A program made the translations under genes and the position numbers. This document shows positions 8,879-19,413 of a DNA stretch of 64,000 nucleotides, piece by piece. The notes below the pieces were generated by a model. That model was given only the letters and a program-made list of their open reading frames with translations. It did not search any database and had not been told where the DNA came from. Source of the stretch: JBBQUN01 sp963717115 (GTDB taxonomy: Bacteria; Actinomycetota; Acidimicrobiia; Acidimicrobiales; SZUA-35); the NCBI GenBank assembly GCA_963717115.1, contig CAVQVO010000002.1, positions 434,001-498,000 on the forward strand. The letters are read 5' to 3'. Numbering within the stretch: the first letter of the stretch is position 1; each line of letters opens with the position of its first letter.

Positions 8879-11800
8879 TCAGTAGCGCCAGCGCCGATGC
8901 CGGGCCAGCGAACTGGGCCGGGCGGCGATCTCGGCGGCCGACGGAGCGTCGTCACCACCGTCGGGCGTCGACCCGGCACGCAGGATGATGCGGTTCACGA
9001 TGTGATGACCGTGCACCTGGTGGCGCTCGCCGATGCCGGGGCCACAGCTCGCGGTTCCGAGCCCGGAATGGGCGCTGTCGAGGCGGAGGACCGTGCAGTC
9101 GGGGACCGGAAGCTCGTTGAGGTGCCGGGCCGACTCGATGTCGGTGCCCCGATACGGCAGCGCTGCGGCGTCGAACACCGGATCACCGACGGCCACGATC
9201 GACGGCCGGCTCCCATCGCCGGCCCGGAGTTCGAGCCAACGGACCTGCGTGTGGTTGCCGGTCTCCTGGGGGCGGGCGTAGGGGAAGAACTGTTCGGCAA
9301 CGCCGCGATCGAACCGGGCGACCTCGAGCCCGCCGACCCGGTCGGGGTAGGACTCCTCGGGTCCCGGCCCGAACCAGGCCAGCCGGTCGTAGCTCGCATC
9401 GAGTTCCAGGTCGAGGCCCACGCGCAGGAGGGTGGGCAGGTCGAGATCGGTCACCGGGGTGACATCGACCGCCACGTCGCCGTCGGGGCCCACCGACCAG
9501 ACGACGGCGAGCACGAGCCCCTCGCCCGCGGGAATCGTGAACCGGGCCGTCACGACACCCGATTGCCGGAGCTCGATCGTCGGAAGCACGTCGCCGATCG
9601 CGCTCGGGATCGGAAGACCCCGCCGGGCCCAGCGATACACGAGGCGCTCGGGTCCGAACGTGGCGTTGTCGTTGTCGGTGGGTGGGCGCCAGCACGAGAG
9701 TGCCGACGCCAGCACCGGCACCGGTTCGCCGGCCAACACCAGCCGCAGCACCGCACCTCCGGACGACAGCTCGATCTCGCTGCCGCCACCGGCGAGGCGC
9801 ACGTCGCCCGACGCCGTCAGTTCGGCCTCGACACCGTCGGGCCGAGACGCCGAGGCGATGTCGGCGCCCGAGGCGATCAACGGGTCGGGCCCGCTGATCG
9901 GATTGGTCGCCACGCGACCGGCCGGGACGACCAGCTGATCGAAGGCCGTCTCGTGGCCGGCCGGGAGGAACACGACGTCGGGTTCGCCCGAGCCGACGTC
10001 GGCCGCCGATCGGCGGGCGTCGGCCCGCAGCGACCAGCGGAAACCCAGATGGACCTCTCGCCCGAGCGTCAGGGCCTCGTCGATGGCGGCGTCGACGTCG
10101 GCGCCGAGGGCGAGCTCGATCGACTCGCCCGGGGCGACGGCCAGGACGAGATGGTCCTCCCAGGCTCGCCAGGTCGCTCCGTCGACCGACAGCTCGAGGT
10201 CGAGCACGAGATCGGACAGGTCGGTGAAGCTGCGTCGATTGGCGATCGACACCGCCCGCCCGGCCTCGGATCCGTCGGCCCAGCGGACCGAAACGGGTTG
10301 GTAGACCCAGCGAACGTGGGCCAGTCCGGGGTGCGGGCGTCGATCGGCATCGACCAGGCCGTTGCAGTTGAAGTTCTGGTCGTTCGGTTGATCGCCGTAG
10401 TCGCCTCCATAGGCCCACCAGTGGGTGCCGGTGGCGTCGATCTGGAGCAGGCCCTGGTCGACCCAGTCCCAGATGAAGCCGCCGCCGAGCCGGGGCTCGG
10501 TGTGGATCATGGTCCAGTAGTCCTCGATGCCGCCGTTCGAGTTGCCCATGGCGTGGCTGTATTCGCACATGATCACCGGACGCTCGTCGGCGGCAGCAGC
10601 GAGGTCCTCGAGTTCGCGCAACGTCGGATACATCGGCCCGATGAGGTCGACGACCGGATCGGTCTCGGCCGGGTGATAGGCGATGGGACGGTCGGGATCG
10701 ACGGCCCGGATCGCCTCGGCCATGGCCCGGTGATTGGGCCCGAAACCCGATTCGTTGCCGAGGGACCAGGCGATCACGCACGGATGGTTGCGGTCTCGCC
10801 GGGCCATGCGTTCCCCCCGGGCCACGAACGCGTCGGTGAACGCCGGGTCGTTGGTGGGAAGCAGGTTCACGTGACCGGCCGACCGTTCGTGATGGACCTG
10901 ACCATGGGACTCGAGATTCGCCTCGTCCATCACGTAGATCCCGTACCGATCGCAGAGCTCGTAGAAACGCTCGTCGTTCGGGTAGTGGGCGGTACGCACG
11001 GCGTTGACGTTGCTCGCGGCGAGCAGTCGTACATCGGCCTCGAGGAGTTCGTCGGACTGCCACCGACCCGTCGTCTGATCGTGCTCGTGGCGGTTCACGC
11101 CGAACACGGTGATGGGTGCTCCGTTGACGAGCAGCATCCCGTCGGCGACGGCCACGACGCGGATGCCGACGGGACGGCTGGTGCGGTCGAGCACGGTGCC
11201 GTCGGCCCCGACCAGCGAGCAGTCGAGCCGGTGGAGATTCGGCGTCTCGGCCGACCACAGAGCCGGTTCTGCGACCGAGGTCGTCACGGTCACGGTGCCC
11301 GCCGCCGGCGCCGCCGACGACATCACCACGGCTCCGGCGGCATCGGTGAGCGAGGCGACCACGCGGGCTCCGTCGGGTGCGGTTCCCCCGAGCTCGACGG
11401 TGACCTCGACCTCGGCGGTCCGCCCGTCGGGCCGGTCGTCGAGATCGAGGGTCCGGAAGCCGAGATCGACGATGCCGAGTCGCGGACGGGCGTAGACGTG
11501 GACCGACCGATGCAGCCCGGACATCCACCACATGTCCTGGTCCTCGATCCAGGTCGAGGCCGTCCAGCGGTGGACCCGGAGGGCGACGGTCGCCGGGGAA
11601 CCCGGTGTCACGTGCGCCGTGATGTCGAACTCGGCCGGGAGGCGGGAGTCGGTGCTGGTGCCGACGAACGCTCCGTCGACGAACGCCTCGACCGACGACT
11701 CGGCCGCTCCGATCCGCAGGATCACCGCCTGGTCGGTCCACGCCTGCGGGATGACGACCTCGGTGCGGTGGTCGCCGCCCTCGTCGGGCAGGGGGATCGC

Positions 11801-12109
11801 CGGGTAGTCGCCCGGGTCGAAGGGGTAGATCACGTTGGTGTAGATCGGGATCCCGTGACCGTGGAGCTGCCACGAACTCGGGACCGGGAGCGACGCGAAG
11901 CCCGAGAGCGTGGCATCGGGACGACTCCAGCCGTCGTCGGGGGCGTCACCGGTCCAGGAACGGAACGCCCACTCGCCATCGAGCGAGACGGCCCCGTCGG
12001 GCAGTCGGAGGCCGTGGGCCGGGAGGCGCCCACTGGCCACGTGGCGGGGATCTCGATACCAGCGGACGGACGGACTCGGTGGGATCGGGGGGTTGGGATC
12101 GGAGGTCAC
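8879..12109 (-). CDS. lacZ: beta-galactosidase, glycoside hydrolase family 2 (LacZ type)
   Basis: A 1076-residue LacZ-type enzyme hydrolysing terminal beta-galactosides. It has a jelly-roll sugar-binding domain (about 10-205), Ig-like domain, TIM barrel (about 315-600), a second Ig-like domain and a C-terminal beta-galactosidase small-chain domain. The acid/base Glu453 is in SLGNESGFGPNH and the nucleophile Glu516 in IMCEYSHAMGNSNGG; HEHDQ and TAHYPNDERFYELCD are also present. There is no signal peptide, so it is cytoplasmic. No sugar transporter or regulator lies beside it. It is divergent from the proline-rich gene at 12246. Confidence 0.95.
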   Translation of the reverse strand: MTSDPNPPIPPSPSVRWYRDPRHVASGRLPAHGLRLPDGAVSLDGEWAFRSWTGDAPDDGWSRPDATLSGFASLPVPSSWQLHGHGIPIYTNVIYPFDPGDYPAIPLPDEGGDHRTEVVIPQAWTDQAVILRIGAAESSVEAFVDGAFVGTSTDSRLPAEFDITAHVTPGSPATVALRVHRWTASTWIEDQDMWWMSGLHRSVHVYARPRLGIVDLGFRTLDLDDRPDGRTAEVEVTVELGGTAPDGARVVASLTDAAGAVVMSSAAPAAGTVTVTTSVAEPALWSAETPNLHRLDCSLVGADGTVLDRTSRPVGIRVVAVADGMLLVNGAPITVFGVNRHEHDQTTGRWQSDELLEADVRLLAASNVNAVRTAHYPNDERFYELCDRYGIYVMDEANLESHGQVHHERSAGHVNLLPTNDPAFTDAFVARGERMARRDRNHPCVIAWSLGNESGFGPNHRAMAEAIRAVDPDRPIAYHPAETDPVVDLIGPMYPTLRELEDLAAAADERPVIMCEYSHAMGNSNGGIEDYWTMIHTEPRLGGGFIWDWVDQGLLQIDATGTHWWAYGGDYGDQPNDQNFNCNGLVDADRRPHPGLAHVRWVYQPVSVRWADGSEAGRAVSIANRRSFTDLSDLVLDLELSVDGATWRAWEDHLVLAVAPGESIELALGADVDAAIDEALTLGREVHLGFRWSLRADARRSAADVGSGEPDVVFLPAGHETAFDQLVVPAGRVATNPISGPDPLIASGADIASASRPDGVEAELTASGDVRLAGGGSEIELSSGGAVLRLVLAGEPVPVLASALSCWRPPTDNDNATFGPERLVYRWARRGLPIPSAIGDVLPTIELRQSGVVTARFTIPAGEGLVLAVVWSVGPDGDVAVDVTPVTDLDLPTLLRVGLDLELDASYDRLAWFGPGPEESYPDRVGGLEVARFDRGVAEQFFPYARPQETGNHTQVRWLELRAGDGSRPSIVAVGDPVFDAAALPYRGTDIESARHLNELPVPDCTVLRLDSAHSGLGTASCGPGIGERHQVHGHHIVNRIILRAGSTPDGGDDAPSAAEIAARPSSLARHRRWRY

Positions 12110-12245
12110 CGCGGCACTCTATTGCGCTCCGAGGAGGACGATCTCGCCCGCCATGGCGGTCGTCACCCGAGACGCCGAGTCGCCGCCGGTCGCCGGGTTC
12201 GACGATGGGCACGCGGACCGCCGCGGATCATGCCACGATGATCGG

Positions 12246-13869
12246 ATGGAGCAGCGCAATGAGGGCACACGTCTCGGTGTGAGCACGATTCCCGGATCGG
12301 GTTACGTGATCCGTACCGGCCCGCTCACCCTGGTGATCGGATCCGACGAGCCGATCGGACGGGCGGCGCTGGCCGCCGGCGACGCGCTCGCGTCGCAGGA
12401 CGCCTGGACGTTCGAGGCCGTGGCCGCGGCGCTCCAGGAGCTGGTCGTCGCCTACCGCCCGAGCGGGGTGGCCGCGGTGCTCGATGGCGGCGAGGCCTTC
12501 GCCTTCGTCTTCGACCAGGCCGAGGTCCGCGCCGGAGCGGCCACGCACAAGGGCAACGGCCGGTCGGGCTGGACCGTCGAACTGCTGACCGAGGCACCGG
12601 TCGAACTGCGATTGGCCTCGGTGCCCTTCAGCAGCCCCTCGCTCGGAACGGTCCTGCGGGCCGGCATGGTGCCCGGAGCCGGGGCGATCCTCGAACGGCT
12701 CGAGTCCACGCCGTCCTCGGCACCGGCCGAGCCGGTGCGCGACCCCGACCCCGACGCCACCACCCGTCGCCGCCGCACCGGCGCCACCACCTGTCGCCGC
12801 CGCACCGGCGGTGCCACCGCCCGCCGCCGAGCTCCCGGGCTCGACCGCGTTCGCCCCACCCCCGGGCGGTCCGGCTCCGGTGGCGAGCGACTCGTCCCTG
12901 GGTCTGCCGCCGCCGCTCCCCGAGCCCCGGTTCAGCGCCCCGCCGCTTCCCACGACGGCGGGTCCCGACGAGCCGGCGACACCACCGCTGCCCCCACCGA
13001 CGGCCTCGCCCCCGGCGACGACCCAGGACCCTCCGTCGACCCCGCCCTTGCCGACGACACCCGCATCCGAAGCGACGGCACCTGCCGAGGCACCCGGCGA
13101 GCCGGCGGGTTCGGGCTTCGACGACCTCTCGAGCGATGTCGACACCGACGACGAGCCGGCTTCCGACGAACAACCCACCGCCTGGGGGGACGTCGCCGAC
13201 GTCCAGCCCTCGCCGCCACCGCTCCCTCCGCCCTCGAGCGAGACGCCCGCCGAGTCCCGGCCCGAGGAACTCGCCCCGCCGCCGGCACCGGCGTCGCCCG
13301 AACCTCTGCCCCCACCGCGGGCCGAGCCGCCACCGCCGTTGCCCCACGAACCACCGCCGTGGACCGCACCGCCGCCGTCGCCGGCCGCCGCTCCCCCATT
13401 CGCCCCACCCCCGAACACTCAGCCCGCCGCCCCGCCCCCAGCCGACACCCTGCCCCCGCCGGCGTCGGTCCCGTCCGGCCCGAGCCCGGCACCGCCGCCC
13501 GAACCGCCGCCCTGGACCGCCGGCCCTCCTCCGGCTGCGACCCCGCCGCCCGCCGTCGACGCTCCTCGACCCGCCCCGCCTCCCGCAGGTCCGAGTCCGG
13601 CGCCACCTCCTCCCCGATCGTCGCCGCCGCCGGAGCCACCGCCGTGGACCGCGTCGCCACCGCCCCAACCCCCTCCGTACTCGGCTCCACCGCCACCACC
13701 GGGACCACCCATCCCCGAGGCTGCTCCCCCTGCGCCCCAGGCCGCTCCGCCTCCCCAGCCGCCGCCCACGCCCTGGACGGCCGCGCCACCGCCTCCGGCG
13801 CCGGCCGCCGCCGAGCCCGACCCACCGGCGTCACCCCCGATGCCGCCACCCCCACCGCCCCCGGCCTGA
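12246..13869 (+). CDS. proline-rich protein with N-terminal globular domain (frame interrupted)
   Basis: From ATG 12246 a globular domain of about 160 residues (MEQRNEGTRLGVSTIPGSG ... LERLESTPSSAPAEPV) precedes a tail of about 370 residues that is mostly Pro/Ala. The frame breaks near 12738-12741: removing one base gives V-P-T-P-T-P-T-P-P-P and continues to a TGA at 13867-13869, about 540 residues in total. The tail contains repeated PPPWTAxPPP modules and one acidic patch (FDDLSSDVDTDDEPASDEQ). I do not recognise the N domain. Actinobacterial proteins of similar layout often end in an FHA domain, but none is present here. A scaffold or protein-interaction role is a guess. Confidence 0.68.
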
Positions 13870-13902
13870 CCGGCCCGGGGCCGGGGCGGCCTCAGGCGGT
13901 CG

Positions 13903-15312
13903 TCAGCCCAGGATCCAAGCGCCGTCGGCCCGTCCGGCGGCCTCGGCCTCGACGAAACGTGCGCGGGCGGCGGTGATCGCCGAGCGCAACGCCGACTCGG
14001 CGTCGAATCCCGACCGTCTCGCCGATTCGACGACGGCCAGCAGGTGCCGACCGAGCTCGGTCTCGGAGTCGACCCGATCGACGGCACCGAGCCACTCGGC
14101 GATCAGCGATGGGTCGGCCGGTGCTCCGCTGCGGTCGGCCTTCTTCAGCACCTGCTCCGAAAGCACCAGCGACGGCAGCGACGGCGGGATGCCGTCCATG
14201 ATCGACGACCGTTGCTTCTCGGCCTGCTTGAGCCGTTCCCAGTTCGAGACCACGGTCGCCGCATCGTCGGCGACGACCTCACCGAAGACGTGGGGATGGC
14301 GGGACACCAGCTTGTCGTGGATGGTCCGGGCGACGTCGGCCATGGTGAACTCCCCCGACTCGGCCGCCAACTCGGCGTGGAACACGATCTGGAAGAGCAG
14401 ATCGCCGAGTTCCTCTTCGAGATGCGCGTGGGCCGCCGAATCGGCCGAGACGCCCACCGCCTCGGACGCTCCGCCGCCGTGATCGAGACCATCGAGGGCC
14501 TCGAGGACCTCGTAGGTCTCCTCGAGGAGGAACGGACGGAGTGTGCCGTGGGTCTGCTCGCGGTCCCAGGGGCAGTCCTGACGCAGCCTCCCCACCAGGT
14601 CGACCAGTTGCTGGAGTTCACGGGCCACGGGCGCGGTCACCTCGGGGAGGTAGACCGACGTGAGGTGGTCGGCGGTGATCACCCGGTCGAGGTCGGGCCA
14701 CGCCACCTCGGTGATGGACTCGTCGGGCGTTCCGAGGCGCTGGAGCACGATCGCCCGCTGCTCGTCGCCGGCGTCGATGGCGAGTTTGAGATCCGAGAGC
14801 ACCCACTGGGCATGGGTGTGGGCCACCAGCAGCGGTCCACGTTCGCCGGCCGCATCGCGGGCGAACGTGTGGCCGTCGACGAGCCGCACGCTCTCCTCGA
14901 CCGGGTCGATCCCGAGACGGGCCCACGTCGTGTCGAGGAACGAGATCGCCGGGAGCAGTTCCACCTCGATCCGGGGGTCGGCGACGAGATGGCGAACCGA
15001 GCGCTCCAGGACCAGCGGGGAGCCGGGGACGGCGTAGACGATCCCGCCCCGGCGGCGACCGTGGGGCGACGACGTCGCCGCGGCCACCAAGGCATCGGCG
15101 ATCTCGGCGTAGACCTGATCGAGCCGCTCGGAACGGTCGTAGATCCCGTCGAAGGTGATCGAACCGGATGGGGCGAGGTCGGCGCTGGGATGACGTTCGG
15201 TGCGGAGGAAGCAGCGGTCGGCCGCGGCGAACGCGTCGAGGGTGGCCCCCGTGACGTCTCGATGTCCCCCCGGTCCGAGCCCACAGATCGTGATCCGGAC
15301 CGGCTCGCTCAT
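13903..15312 (-). CDS. mazG: tetrapyrrole methylase-like/MazG fusion, nucleoside triphosphate pyrophosphohydrolase
   Basis: About 469 residues. The N-terminal domain is SAM-dependent methylase-like (ITICGLGPGGHRDVT, then VYAVPGSPLVLERSV). The C-terminal half is MazG (CPWDREQTHGTLRPFLLEE, then the metal-binding EEELGDLLFQIVFHAE), hydrolysing NTPs to NMP and pyrophosphate and cleaning aberrant nucleotides. The layout is that of Bacillus YabN. ATG at 15312 is chosen because it overlaps the stop of the PpiC gene by 4 bp and begins SEPVRITICGLGPGG; the upstream extension is an Arg-rich reading of the neighbour. mazG near mfd and eno is the mycobacterial arrangement. Confidence 0.92.
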   Translation of the reverse strand: MSEPVRITICGLGPGGHRDVTGATLDAFAAADRCFLRTERHPSADLAPSGSITFDGIYDRSERLDQVYAEIADALVAAATSSPHGRRRGGIVYAVPGSPLVLERSVRHLVADPRIEVELLPAISFLDTTWARLGIDPVEESVRLVDGHTFARDAAGERGPLLVAHTHAQWVLSDLKLAIDAGDEQRAIVLQRLGTPDESITEVAWPDLDRVITADHLTSVYLPEVTAPVARELQQLVDLVGRLRQDCPWDREQTHGTLRPFLLEETYEVLEALDGLDHGGGASEAVGVSADSAAHAHLEEELGDLLFQIVFHAELAAESGEFTMADVARTIHDKLVSRHPHVFGEVVADDAATVVSNWERLKQAEKQRSSIMDGIPPSLPSLVLSEQVLKKADRSGAPADPSLIAEWLGAVDRVDSETELGRHLLAVVESARRSGFDAESALRSAITAARARFVEAEAAGRADGAWILG

Positions 15313-16223
15313 GGTTCTTGCGAGGTCACGATCGTCTGGGTCGTCCGGTCCCACACGCCGACCTGGGGGTCGACCGCGACGTCGACGTCGGCGAAGGCAT
15401 CGGCGAAGCGGGCATTGATCTCGGCCGCCGGGTCGTAGCCCGTGACCTTGATGACGTGGAAGCCGAACTCGGACTCGACCGGCCCGACGACCTCGTCGAG
15501 TTCGGCCGACAGCAAGGCGTCGCGGAAGGCCGGGACGTACGTCTCGGGATTGGCACAACCGAGGTCGCCGCCGTTGGATGCGCTGCCCGGATCGATCGAG
15601 AACTCGACGGCCAGCTCACCGAAGTCCTCGCCGTCGTTCAACCGGTCGACGATCTCGTTGGCGAGATCCTCGCTGTCGAGATCGACGAGGATGTGGCTGG
15701 CGCAGGGGTCTCCGCCGACCGACCCGTCGGCTTCCTCGGCGAAGCGGGCCTGGAGGGCGTTGTTGACCGTCAGCGTCTCGGCCACCAGATCGAAGTAGGA
15801 GCCGATCTCGTCGGCGACCGCGGCGGCGTCGCCGGATGGGTCACCCGACCCGGACTGCGCCAGGGCCCCTTCGAGCTGGCTGGTCAGCGTGGCCTCGGCC
15901 GGCTCGACCGACCCGACATCGAGACCCAACTCGGTCGCTTCGGCCCGCAGGACCTCGAGTTGGACGAGATTGGTCAGCACCGACTGCTCGACGTTCGGCG
16001 GCAACTGGCCGCCGTAGATCACGTCGATGAAGCGCTCGCTCGTGCTGAAGTCGTTCACGATCTCCCGCAGGTCGTCCTGCACGATCTCGATCTGGGTTCC
16101 CGACCCGAGCGTCACCGTGGCGACCGGATCATCGGAACCGACCGAGACACCACAACCGGCGACGAAGATCGAGAGCGCCCCGAGGAGACCGGCGAGGCGA
16201 TGGCGGGAGGGAAGGCGAGTCAC
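15309..16223 (-). CDS. PpiC/parvulin-type peptidyl-prolyl isomerase lipoprotein
   Basis: A 304-residue exported foldase. The signal peptide ends in lipobox VAGC with lipidated Cys24, then a SurA/PrsA-like N-terminal helical region, and a rotamase domain from about residue 190 (CASHILVDLDSED, FSIDPGSASNGGDLG, VESEFGFHVIKVTGY). It is expected to be anchored to the outer face of the membrane and to help fold secreted proteins. It occupies the position of the lipoprotein gene lpqU between mazG and eno in mycobacteria, but is a different family. Coupled to mazG by a 4-bp overlap. Confidence 0.9.
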   Translation of the reverse strand: MTRLPSRHRLAGLLGALSIFVAGCGVSVGSDDPVATVTLGSGTQIEIVQDDLREIVNDFSTSERFIDVIYGGQLPPNVEQSVLTNLVQLEVLRAEATELGLDVGSVEPAEATLTSQLEGALAQSGSGDPSGDAAAVADEIGSYFDLVAETLTVNNALQARFAEEADGSVGGDPCASHILVDLDSEDLANEIVDRLNDGEDFGELAVEFSIDPGSASNGGDLGCANPETYVPAFRDALLSAELDEVVGPVESEFGFHVIKVTGYDPAAEINARFADAFADVDVAVDPQVGVWDRTTQTIVTSQEP

Positions 16224-16289
16224 GAGCGCACAGAGTATCGGGGGGACGCGGGGGAACCCGATCGGGCGCTCACCGGGACCACCCGACGG

Positions 16290-17327
16290 TCAGGCCACCT
16301 CCCAGGTGGCTCCCGAACGGAGGAGGGCGGCGAGGTCGCCCGCTCCCTTGCGTTCGTTGGCCTCGAGCAACTGCTCGGTCACCCCGGCGACGTACTCGGG
16401 GCGGTCGACGGCCCGCAGGACCCCGAAGGGGGTCGGGGACTGCCGATCGTTGGCCAGTTGCGAGAGAGCGAACGCCACCGACGGGTTGGGGTGTGCCTCG
16501 TTGTGCACGGCGATGGCGGACTCACCGACGTCGGCGACCACGGCCACCCGGGCCCCGTCGCCGTCGATCACCACACCCAGTTCGTGGTCTTCACCGAACC
16601 GGATCGGTTGACCATCGACGAGATCGATCATCTTCGTCGATCGGTTGCTGCGTTTGGTGATGGCGTCGAACGCCCCGTCGTTGAAGACGTTGCAGTTCTG
16701 ATAGATCTCGACGATCGAGGCCCCCCGGTGCTCGTGGGCCCGCCGGAAGGTCTCGATCATGTGCTTGCGGTCGAGATCGTGGGTACGGGCGATGAAGGTC
16801 GCCCCCGCTCCGGCGGCCAGGCTGAGGGGATTGAACGGTGCATCGATCGATCCCATCGGCGTCGACTTGGTGATCTTGCCGATCTCGCTGGTCGGTGAGT
16901 ACTGACCCTTCGTCAGGCCGTAGATCTGGTTGTTGAACAACAGGATCGTGAGGTTCACGTTGCGGCGCAGCGCATGGATCAGATGGTTCCCACCGATCGA
17001 GAGCATGTCGCCGTCGCCGCCGACCACCCAGATGTCGAGGTCGGGGCGAGCGATCGCCAGACCGGTGGCGATCGCCGGGGATCGACCGTGGATCGAGTGC
17101 ATGCCGTAGGTCGACATGTAGTACGGGAACCGGGCGGCGCAACCGATTCCCGAGACGAAGACGGTGTTCTCGCGTTTCACCGATTCGGGATCGGCCTCGG
17201 CCAGCTCCGTGTGCAGGAACTGCATCGCGGCCAGGATGCCGTAGTCGCCACAGCCGGGGCACCAGCGGACCTCCTGATCGGAGGTCCAATGACCGCGCTG
17301 GGTCGGGTCGAGTGCGACATCGGTCAT
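16290..17327 (-). CDS. korB: 2-oxoacid:ferredoxin oxidoreductase subunit beta
   Basis: A 345-residue thiamine-diphosphate subunit of 2-oxoglutarate (or other 2-oxoacid):ferredoxin oxidoreductase, which makes acyl-CoA, CO2 and reduced ferredoxin. Evidence: WCPGCGDYGIL with cluster Cys residues, GIGCAARFPYYM, the ThDP motif GDGDMLSIGGNH through LFNNQIYGLTKGQ, and a C-terminal KorB extension. ATG 17327 overlaps the korA stop by 4 bp. The pair resembles the oxygen-tolerant KorAB of mycobacteria, which supports the TCA cycle independently of 2-oxoglutarate dehydrogenase. Confidence 0.95.
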   Translation of the reverse strand: MTDVALDPTQRGHWTSDQEVRWCPGCGDYGILAAMQFLHTELAEADPESVKRENTVFVSGIGCAARFPYYMSTYGMHSIHGRSPAIATGLAIARPDLDIWVVGGDGDMLSIGGNHLIHALRRNVNLTILLFNNQIYGLTKGQYSPTSEIGKITKSTPMGSIDAPFNPLSLAAGAGATFIARTHDLDRKHMIETFRRAHEHRGASIVEIYQNCNVFNDGAFDAITKRSNRSTKMIDLVDGQPIRFGEDHELGVVIDGDGARVAVVADVGESAIAVHNEAHPNPSVAFALSQLANDRQSPTPFGVLRAVDRPEYVAGVTEQLLEANERKGAGDLAALLRSGATWEVA

Positions 17328-19232
17328 CGGTCGGCTCCGTTCGTGGTTGCGTCATGGCCGGCCGCAGCCAGGATCTCCTTGACGTCGTTGGCGATCTCGG
17401 TGGCGGTGAACGGCAGGCCCATGACCTTCGAGATGGGCTTGGCATCGACCAGGAACTCGGCCCGGAGGATCTTGACGAGCTGTCCCTTGTTGAGCTCGGG
17501 GACCAGGACGTGTTCGTAGCCCCGCAGGAGTTCGCCGAGATTGGGGTGGAACGGGTTCAGGTGGGTGATGTGGACATGATCGACCACGATGCCCTCGTTG
17601 GCCAGTGCCTCCCGGGCGGCGGTGATCGAACCCCTCGTCGAGCCCCACCCGACCAACAGGACCTCGGCCTCGCCGTTGCCGTGGCGAACGGCGAGCGGGA
17701 TGTCCTTCGCGATCCCGGCGATCTTCGCTTCGCGTAGATCGGTCATCAGGCCGTGATTGCTCGGGTCGTAGTTGACGTTGCCCGTCACGTCGGCCTTCTC
17801 GAGGCCGCCCACCCGGTGCTCGAGGCCCGGGGTTCCCGGGATCGCCCACGGTCGGGCCAGGGTCTCCGGGTCGCGTTTGTAGGGATGGAAGACCGGTTGG
17901 CCGGTGGCGTCGGTGTCGTTGAAGTCGGTGGTGAAGTCGACGCTGATGTCGGGCAACGACTCGACGTCGGGCAGCAGCCAGGGTTCGGCGCCGTTGGCGA
18001 GATACCCGTCGGTCAGCAGCATCACCGGCGTGCGGTACTTGAGGGCGAGGCGGCTGGCCTCGATGGCCATGTCGAAGCAGTGGGCCGGACCGTGGGCGGC
18101 GATGACGGGCATCGGCGACTCGCCGTGGCGGCCGTACATGGCCATCATCAGGTCGCTGGCCTCGGTCTTGGTCGGCAGCCCCGTGGACGGCCCGCCCCGT
18201 TGCACGTCGATGATCACCAGCGGGAGCTCGATCGACAGGGCGAGCCCGATCGTCTCACCCTTCAGGGCGATGCCGGGTCCGGAGGTGGTGGTGAAGGCCA
18301 GGTGGCCACCGAACGCCGCACCGAGGGCGGCGCCCACGCCGGCGATCTCGTCTTCGGCCTGGAACGTGCGGACCCCGAAGTTCTTGTGATTCGACAGCTC
18401 GTGGAGGATGTCGGAGGCGGGCGTGATCGGATAGCTGCCGAGGAAGACGGGCAGCTTCGACAGCTGGCCGGCGGCCACCATGCCCCAGGCCGTCGCCGTG
18501 TTGCCCGTGATGTTGGTGTAGAGGCCCGGTTCCTGGGGCGCCGACAACACCTGGTACTGGTTGGCGAACATCTCGGTCGTCTCGCCGTAGGCGTGACCGG
18601 CCTTGAAGGCGGCGGTGTTGGCCGCAACGACCGGCGGGTTCTTCCCGAACTTGACGTCGATCCATTCCAGGGTCGGTTCGAGCGGGCGCGAGTACATCCA
18701 GCAGATGAGTCCGAGGGCGAAGAAGTTCTTGGATCGCTCGGCGTCGCGGGCCTTGACGCCCAGATCGGCGGTGGCCTCGATGGTGAGCTTGCTCATCGGG
18801 ACCTCGTGGACCGTGTAGCCGTCGAGCGTCCCGTCGGTCCGGGGATCGACCGCGTAGCCGCACTTCTCGAAGTTGCGTTCGTCGAAGGCGTCGCTGTTGA
18901 GGATCAGCGTCCCGGCCGACTTCAGTCGATCGAGCTGGCTCTTCGAGCGCGGCGGGGTTCATGGCGACCAGGACGTCGGGCTGGTCACCCGGCGTGTGGA
19001 CGTCGTGGTCCGAGATCTGCACCTGGAACGCCGAGACGCCCGCCTCGGTGCCCTGAGGGGCGCGGATCTCGGCCGGGAAGTCGGGAAGCGTTGCAAGACT
19101 GTTGCCGGCGATGGCGCTCGCCGAGGTGAAGCGGTCACCGGTGAGCTGCATGCCGTCGCCGGAGTCGCCGGCGAAACGGATGACGACGCGATCGAGTGTT
19201 TCCACTTCGACCCGTTCGGCGGTGTCGGTCAC
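17324..19232 (-). CDS. korA: 2-oxoacid:ferredoxin oxidoreductase subunit alpha, gamma-alpha fusion (frame interrupted)
   Basis: About 635 residues after repair, the usual size for fused gamma-alpha subunits. The N-terminal gamma domain runs from MTDTAERVEVETLDRVVIRF with FAGDSGDGMQLTGDRF and APQGTEAGVSAFQV. The alpha domain has ITGNTATAWGMVAAG, YPITPASDILHEL, FQAEDEIAGVGAALGA and TTSGPGIALKGE. The frame breaks near 18944: dropping one base turns NPAAL-EEPARST into NPAAL-KSQLDRLKSAGTLIL, the conserved family reading. As printed, no single frame covers the gene. It forms an operon with korB. Confidence 0.93.
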
Positions 19233-19413
19233 ATGGGCCCCTGTCTGGGAACGGCGCTACGCCGTGCCGTACTCGATGGAGCCAAACGAATCGACAGGCT
19301 GGCATCGAGCACCGCCACCCGCCCAGCTCCGTTGCTGGTGAGACGTCGCCAAACCTACTCCGCGCAGCCGTGGTGTCAATAAGGCGTTCGACGGATCGTG
19401 ACCTAGGTCCCGG

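Noticed and set aside
7994..12241. A 1415-codon open frame on the plus strand across the DUF4214 and lacZ genes
   Set aside because: Its first part is the antisense of the Thr repeat (poly-Val) and the rest is antisense to motif-complete lacZ. Long antisense frames are expected at this GC content.
12228..13418. A Gly-rich 396-codon frame on the minus strand opposite the proline-rich gene
   Set aside because: It is the reverse complement of Pro codons (poly-Gly), ends against the divergent promoter region and has no ribosome site or conserved motif.
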